DNA of 64,000 bases, from positions 124,001-188,000 of the forward strand of contig JAPZUA010000005.1 in the NCBI GenBank assembly GCA_027532905.1. Direction: 5' to 3'. Positions 59,601-64,000 of this stretch are shown piece by piece (the first letter of the stretch is position 1; every line of letters starts with the position of its first letter). The position numbers and the translations under genes were made by a program. Source of the stretch: Magnetospirillum sp. (lineage in GTDB: Bacteria > Pseudomonadota > Alphaproteobacteria > CACIAM-22H2). Under the pieces are notes generated by a model, which had not been told where the DNA came from, ran no database searches, and saw only the letters and a list, made by a program, of their open reading frames with translations.

Positions 59601-61067
59601 ATGCGGCTCAGCGACATCCTCGACGGCGAAATGCAGCTGCGCAACGCAGCCGGCCGCGACCCGCAGATCGCGGGCCTCACGGCCGATTCGCGCCGCGTGG
59701 CGCGCGGCTTCGTGTTCGCGGCTTTGCCTGGCGCCAAACAAGACGGGCGCAGCTTCGTGGGCGAAGCGTTGCGCAGCGGTGCCGCCGCCGTGCTCGCCGC
59801 CCCGGGCCTCGATCTGCCGGCCGGCATTCCTTACGTGGAGGCCGCCAACCCGCGCCGGTCGTTCGCGCGCGCGGCTTCGCGCTTTGCAGGCCCCCAGCCG
59901 CGCATCGTTGCCGCCGTGACAGGCACGAGCGGCAAGACCTCGGTCGCCAGCTTCACGCGCCAGCTGTGGCAGACGACGGGCAGGCCGGCCGCCAGCCTCG
60001 GCACGCTCGGGCTCGTGGCCCCGCACACGACGCGCAGCGGTGCCCTCACCACGCCCGATCCGGTTTCGCTGCACACAGATTTGGCCGAGCTTGCCAAAGC
60101 GGGCGTGGATCATGTGGCGATGGAAGCCTCGAGCCACGGGCTCGACCAATGCCGCCTCGACGGCGTCAAGCTCGCGGCGGCGGCGTTCACCAATCTCAGC
60201 CGCGACCATCTCGACTACCACGCCACGATGGCGGCCTATTTAGCAGCCAAGCGGCGCCTGTTCGACACGCTGCTGCCGCCGGGTGCCGTGGCCGTGCTCA
60301 ACGCCGACATTCCGGAATTCGAAGCGCTGAAAGCCGTGTGCCAAACGCGCCACCACCGCATTCTGTCGTTCGGGCGCAACGGCAACGATCTGAAGCTCGT
60401 CGATGCGGCCCCGCTGCCGCACGGCCAGCGTCTGACGCTGCAGGCCTTCGGCACCACGCGCACGCTCGACCTGCCGCTCGCCGGCACGTTCCAGGCGATG
60501 AACATGCTTGCGGCCGTGGGGCTCGCGATCGGCGGCGGCGTCGCTCCGTTTGCGGCCCTCGATGCCGTCGCGAACCTCGAAGGCGTGCCCGGCCGTCTGC
60601 AATTGGCCGGCACCACGGCCAATGGGGCTGCGGTCTATGTCGACTACGCGCACAAGCCCGATGCGCTTGCGACCGTGCTGGCCGCGTTGCGCCCGCACGT
60701 GACCGGGCGGCTGCACGTGCTGTTCGGCTGCGGCGGCGACCGCGACGTGGGCAAGCGCCCGCTCATGGGCAAGATCGCCGTCGAACGCGCCGACCGCGTG
60801 ATCGTGACCGACGACAATCCGCGCTCGGAAGATCCCGCCGCGATCCGCAAGGCCGTGCTGACGGGCGCCCCCGGTGCGCGGGAAATCGCCCCGCGCGATG
60901 CGGCCATCCGCGCTGCGATCGAAGACCTTGCGGCAGGCGACGTGCTCGTGATCGCGGGCAAGGGCCACGAGCGCGGCCAGATCATCGGCGACATCACGCT
61001 GCCTTTCGACGACCTCGAACAAGCGCAGATGGCCTTGGGCCTTGCCGCGCGCGAGGGGGCAGCATGA
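59601..61067 (+). CDS. murE: UDP-MurNAc-tripeptide synthetase MurE
   Basis: This 488-residue Mur ligase adds the third residue to the peptide stem. The ATP loop is GTSGKTS (residues 108-114), and the Lys near residue 218 (AAKRRLF) should be carbamylated. The motif D405-N-P-R408 is typical of ligases that add meso-diaminopimelate, as expected for a Gram-negative. The gene follows ftsI by a few bases. Its stop overlaps the murF start (ATGA). Confidence 0.96.
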   Translation: MRLSDILDGEMQLRNAAGRDPQIAGLTADSRRVARGFVFAALPGAKQDGRSFVGEALRSGAAAVLAAPGLDLPAGIPYVEAANPRRSFARAASRFAGPQPRIVAAVTGTSGKTSVASFTRQLWQTTGRPAASLGTLGLVAPHTTRSGALTTPDPVSLHTDLAELAKAGVDHVAMEASSHGLDQCRLDGVKLAAAAFTNLSRDHLDYHATMAAYLAAKRRLFDTLLPPGAVAVLNADIPEFEALKAVCQTRHHRILSFGRNGNDLKLVDAAPLPHGQRLTLQAFGTTRTLDLPLAGTFQAMNMLAAVGLAIGGGVAPFAALDAVANLEGVPGRLQLAGTTANGAAVYVDYAHKPDALATVLAALRPHVTGRLHVLFGCGGDRDVGKRPLMGKIAVERADRVIVTDDNPRSEDPAAIRKAVLTGAPGAREIAPRDAAIRAAIEDLAAGDVLVIAGKGHERGQIIGDITLPFDDLEQAQMALGLAAREGAA

Positions 61068-62464
61068 GCGCTTTGTGGCACGCCGCCGATGCGATCGCCG
61101 CAACCAAGGGCCAAGCGCTGGGTGCCAAGGACTGGCACGCGACCGGCGTTTCGATCGACACGCGCACGCTCGCCAAAGGCGATCTGTTCGTCGCGCTTAA
61201 GGGCGAAACGCAGGACGGCCACGCTCACCTGGCCGATGCGTTCGCCAAGGGCGCTGCGGCAGCCCTCGTGTCGCATGCCATGGAACACGGGCCCGGCATC
61301 TTGGTGCCCGACACGCTCGCGGCATTGGGCGCTTTGGGCGTTGCCGCCCGCGCGCGCTGTGCCGCACGTGCATTGGCCGTGACGGGCTCGGTCGGCAAGA
61401 CGAGTACGAAAGAAGCGCTCGCCGCCGCCCTCGGCCGGCAGGCCAAAACGCATGCCGCCGCCGCCTCGTTCAACAACCATATCGGCGTGCCGATCACGCT
61501 CGCGCGCCTGCCCATCGACAGCCGCTACGGCGTGTTCGAAGTCGGCATGAACCATGCGGGCGAGATCGCGCCGCTCGTGCGCATGGTACGCCCGCATGTG
61601 GCGATGATCACGACGGTCGAAGCCGTCCATGTCGAAAACTTCGCCGACGGTATTGCGGGCGTTGCCGCCGCCAAAGCCGAGATTTTCGACGCCGGCGGCG
61701 AAACCGCCGTACTCCCGCGCGACAATCCGTTTTTCGATTTTCTCGCCGCCCGCGCCAAAGCCTGCGGCGTGGCCAACATGCTGTCCTTCGGCACGCACGA
61801 GAAAGCCGATGCGCGCCTGGCCGATTGGCAGGGTACGCCCAACGGCAGCAAGGCCAGCGTCGTTCTGATGGGCGAACGCCTCGACTTTTCGATCGGCGCA
61901 CCCGGTCGCCATTGGGCGATGAATCTCGCCGGCGCCTTGCTCGCGATCAAAGCGCTGGGTGGGGATGCCGCAGCGGCCGCCGCCAGTTTCGCCGCGATCG
62001 CAGCCCCCAAAGGGCGCGGAGCGCAGCATCGTATCGTGCGCGCCGACGGCACGCAGTTTCTGCTGATCGACGACAGCTACAACGCCTCGCCGCCCTCGAT
62101 GCGCGCCGCCTTCGCCGTTTTGGCCGCCACACCGGCAACGCGCCGCGTGGCCGTGCTCGGCGACATGCTCGAATTGGGGCCGGACTCGCCCACCCTGCAT
62201 GCCGATCTCGCCCCGGCCTTGGTCGAAGCGGGCATTGCCAAGGTTTTCTGCTGCGGCACCAACATGGCGCGGCTCTACGAAAAACTGCCCGCCTCGATGC
62301 AGGCCGTGCACGCGCAGGATTCTGCAGCACTCGAACCCCTGGTTCTGGCCGGCATCGCTTCGGGCGACGCAATCGTCGTCAAAGGATCGCTCGGCAGCCG
62401 CATGGGCCGCATCGTCGCGGCCTTGCTGGCGCAACACCAACCCTTGCCCGTCGGCGGAAGGTAG
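61064..62464 (+). CDS. murF: UDP-MurNAc-tripeptide:D-Ala-D-Ala ligase MurF
   Basis: This 466-residue Mur ligase adds D-Ala-D-Ala to the stem. The ATP loop is GSVGKTS (residues 108-114). [22 protein letters not shown], and the C-terminal [14 protein letters not shown], are conserved. It starts inside the murE stop and ends 10 bases before mraY. The N-terminal substrate domain ([19 protein letters not shown]) is complete. Confidence 0.96.
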   Translation: MSALWHAADAIAATKGQALGAKDWHATGVSIDTRTLAKGDLFVALKGETQDGHAHLADAFAKGAAAALVSHAMEHGPGILVPDTLAALGALGVAARARCAARALAVTGSVGKTSTKEALAAALGRQAKTHAAAASFNNHIGVPITLARLPIDSRYGVFEVGMNHAGEIAPLVRMVRPHVAMITTVEAVHVENFADGIAGVAAAKAEIFDAGGETAVLPRDNPFFDFLAARAKACGVANMLSFGTHEKADARLADWQGTPNGSKASVVLMGERLDFSIGAPGRHWAMNLAGALLAIKALGGDAAAAAASFAAIAAPKGRGAQHRIVRADGTQFLLIDDSYNASPPSMRAAFAVLAATPATRRVAVLGDMLELGPDSPTLHADLAPALVEAGIAKVFCCGTNMARLYEKLPASMQAVHAQDSAALEPLVLAGIASGDAIVVKGSLGSRMGRIVAALLAQHQPLPVGGR

Positions 62465-62474
62465 CGACACGGCC

Positions 62475-63560
62475 ATGTTCTTCAATCTGCTCGTTCCCTT
62501 CGCCGACGAATTTTCGCCGCTCAACGTGTTCCGCTATCTCACGTTCCGCTCGGGCGGCGCCGTGATGACCGCCTTGCTGATCTCGTTCCTGTTCGGCGAG
62601 CGCATCATCGGCTGGCTCAAATCCAAGCAGCCCGAGCCGCCGATCCGCGAAGACACGCCCGAGCGCCACGCGCTGACCAAGAAGGGCACGCCCACGATGG
62701 GCGGCGTCTTGATCCTGCTGTCGCTCGGCGTTTCGACGCTGCTGTGGGCGGATCTTAGCAACGGCTACGTGTGGGCGGTGCTGCTCGTCACACTCGGCTT
62801 CGGCGCCATCGGCTTCTACGACGACTATCTGAAGCTGACCAAAAAGAACTCGAAGGGCCTCGCGGGCCGCTGGAAGCTCGTGCTGCAGTCGCTGATCGCG
62901 TTCGTGGCGACGGCTTGGATCGTGTCGCTGACGCGCGAACCGCTCGACACGCAGCTCGCCATTCCCTTCGTCAAGGACATGCTCGTCAATCTCGGCTGGT
63001 TCTTCATGCCCTTCGCGATCTTCGTGATGGTGGGCTCGTCGAACGCCGTAAACCTCACCGACGGGCTCGACGGATTGGCGATCGTGCCGGTGATGATCGC
63101 GGCCGGCTGCTTTGCGGCGTTCGCCTACGTCGCAGGCAACGCGATCTTCGCCAACTATCTCCTGATCCACCACGTGCCGGGCTCGGGCGAGCTTGCAGTC
63201 GTGTGCGCGGCCATCGTCGGCGCTTCGCTCGGGTTCCTGTGGTTCAACGCGCCACCTGCCATGGTGTTCATGGGCGACACGGGCTCGCTGTCGATGGGCG
63301 GCGCACTGGGCAGCATCGCCGTCATCACCAAGAACGAGCTCACGCTCGCCATCGTCGGCGGGCTGTTCGTGGTCGAGGCCGTGTCGGTCATCGTGCAGGT
63401 CGCTTCGTTCAAGCTCACCGGCAAGCGCGTATTCCGCATGGCGCCGCTGCACCACCATTTCGAGAAGAAGGGCTGGGCCGAGCCCACCATCGTGATCCGC
63501 TTCTGGATCATTGCCTCCATCCTCGCGCTCGCGGGTCTCGCGACGCTGAAGCTGCGGTGA
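62475..63560 (+). CDS. mraY: Phospho-MurNAc-pentapeptide transferase MraY
   Basis: This 361-residue membrane enzyme moves phospho-MurNAc-pentapeptide to undecaprenyl phosphate, making lipid I. It has about ten membrane segments. Catalytic blocks include [11 protein letters not shown], the acidic [29 protein letters not shown] and [15 protein letters not shown], with [12 protein letters not shown] near the end. It sits between murF and murD in the usual dcw order. Confidence 0.96.
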   Translation: MFFNLLVPFADEFSPLNVFRYLTFRSGGAVMTALLISFLFGERIIGWLKSKQPEPPIREDTPERHALTKKGTPTMGGVLILLSLGVSTLLWADLSNGYVWAVLLVTLGFGAIGFYDDYLKLTKKNSKGLAGRWKLVLQSLIAFVATAWIVSLTREPLDTQLAIPFVKDMLVNLGWFFMPFAIFVMVGSSNAVNLTDGLDGLAIVPVMIAAGCFAAFAYVAGNAIFANYLLIHHVPGSGELAVVCAAIVGASLGFLWFNAPPAMVFMGDTGSLSMGGALGSIAVITKNELTLAIVGGLFVVEAVSVIVQVASFKLTGKRVFRMAPLHHHFEKKGWAEPTIVIRFWIIASILALAGLATLKLR

Positions 63561-63564
63561 GGGC

Positions 63565-64000
63565 ATGATCGAAGTCTATCCCTTCGCAGGCTATCCGGTG
63601 GGCGTGCTGGGGCTCGGCAAATCGGGCCTTGCGACGGCGCGCGCGCTGATGGCATCGGGGGCCGAAGTCTGGGCGTGGGACGACAGCGAAGACCGCCGTG
63701 CTGAAGCGCGCGCACTCGAAGTACCCCTCGTCGATCTCGGCACAGCCGACCTTGCCGAGCTCACGAGCCTCGTGATCTCGCCCGGTATTCCGCACACGCA
63801 TCCGGCCCCGCACCCGGTTGCGGTGCGCGCGAAGGCGGCCAAGCTCGAACTCATCTGCGACATCGAACTGCTCGTGCGGTCGCAGCGGGAAGCCGCCTAT
63901 ATCGGCATCACAGGCACCAACGGCAAATCGACGACGACGGCGCTGATCGGCCACGTGCTGCAGACGGCCAAGCGCGCCGTCCAGGTTGGCGGCAATATCG
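63565..64000 (+). CDS. murD: UDP-MurNAc-L-Ala:D-Glu ligase MurD, 3' end cut by window
   Basis: The first 145 residues of MurD are present and the frame runs on past the window end. It adds D-glutamate to UDP-MurNAc-L-Ala. The N-terminal Rossmann-like domain is intact (VGVLGLGKSGLATARAL), and the ATP loop of the central domain is ITGTNGKSTTT (residues 115-125). The ATG at 63565 is four bases after the mraY stop. The rest of the gene, and the continuation of the dcw cluster, lies outside. Confidence 0.93.
   Translation, partial: MIEVYPFAGYPVGVLGLGKSGLATARALMASGAEVWAWDDSEDRRAEARALEVPLVDLGTADLAELTSLVISPGIPHTHPAPHPVAVRAKAAKLELICDIELLVRSQREAAYIGITGTNGKSTTTALIGHVLQTAKRAVQVGGNI

Overview
The window is a continuous piece of a GC-rich alphaproteobacterial chromosome, most like the Rhodospirillales or a related order. 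Three things point there: a circularly permuted two-piece tmRNA gene, an alpha-type SspB next to it, and a homospermidine synthase/ornithine decarboxylase pair. Genes are tightly packed, often with 4-base ATGA or GTGA start/stop overlaps. I see no prophage, transposase, CRISPR array or rRNA operon, and I recognised no tRNA gene.

Layout. 1-2.2 kb: an exported metallo-beta-lactamase-fold protein (cut by the window start), a Tat-exported DUF1194 protein and a DUF433/DUF5615 toxin-antitoxin-like pair. 2.3-5.9 kb: ilvB-ilvH-ilvC for branched-chain amino acids, read leftwards to a strong terminator. 5.9-13.6 kb: housekeeping and membrane protein quality control (miaA, serB-ubiX, a DegP-type protease, hflK-hflC, mrp). 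13.6-20.8 kb: a Gln-rich SPOR-like lipoprotein, thyX, ssrA (tmRNA), sspB, class I fumarase, queC, an RsmC-like methyltransferase and a GNAT. 20.8-24 kb: ornithine decarboxylase and homospermidine synthase behind a long structured leader. 24-30.6 kb: a degenerate response-regulator receiver with a small partner, fumC, a ribbon-helix-helix regulator, a Sel1-repeat protein, an AsmA-like protein and TerC. 30.6-38.4 kb: a catabolic and transport group (TRAP transporter, FAH-family hydratase, PhyH dioxygenase, FAD-linked oxidase, EamA exporter). 38.5-52.4 kb: a chemoreceptor, a 5-oxoprolinase-type hydrolase, a peptide-type ABC importer with a fused double ATPase, a HAD hydrolase and a tartrate dehydrogenase-like enzyme. 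52.5-55.4 kb: a TerB/DnaJ membrane protein, a second EamA exporter, a peptidoglycan amidase and an orphan HicB. 55.4-55.8 kb: RNase P RNA. 56.1 kb to the end: the start of the division and cell-wall (dcw) cluster, mraZ-rsmH-ftsL-ftsI-murE-murF-mraY-murD, with five 10-bp-spaced repeats upstream that look like an MraZ operator.

How it fits together. The tmRNA and SspB genes pair the tagging RNA with the adaptor that delivers tagged proteins to ClpXP, and DegP and HflKC add envelope proteolysis and its control. The most unusual regulatory signal is the leader upstream of homospermidine synthase. There a long rod hairpin and a terminator-like hairpin share four bases and so exclude each other, which is the layout of a transcription attenuator or riboswitch. 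Gene functions come from protein motifs read by eye. RNA structures were folded by hand, and no database search or energy calculation was run.
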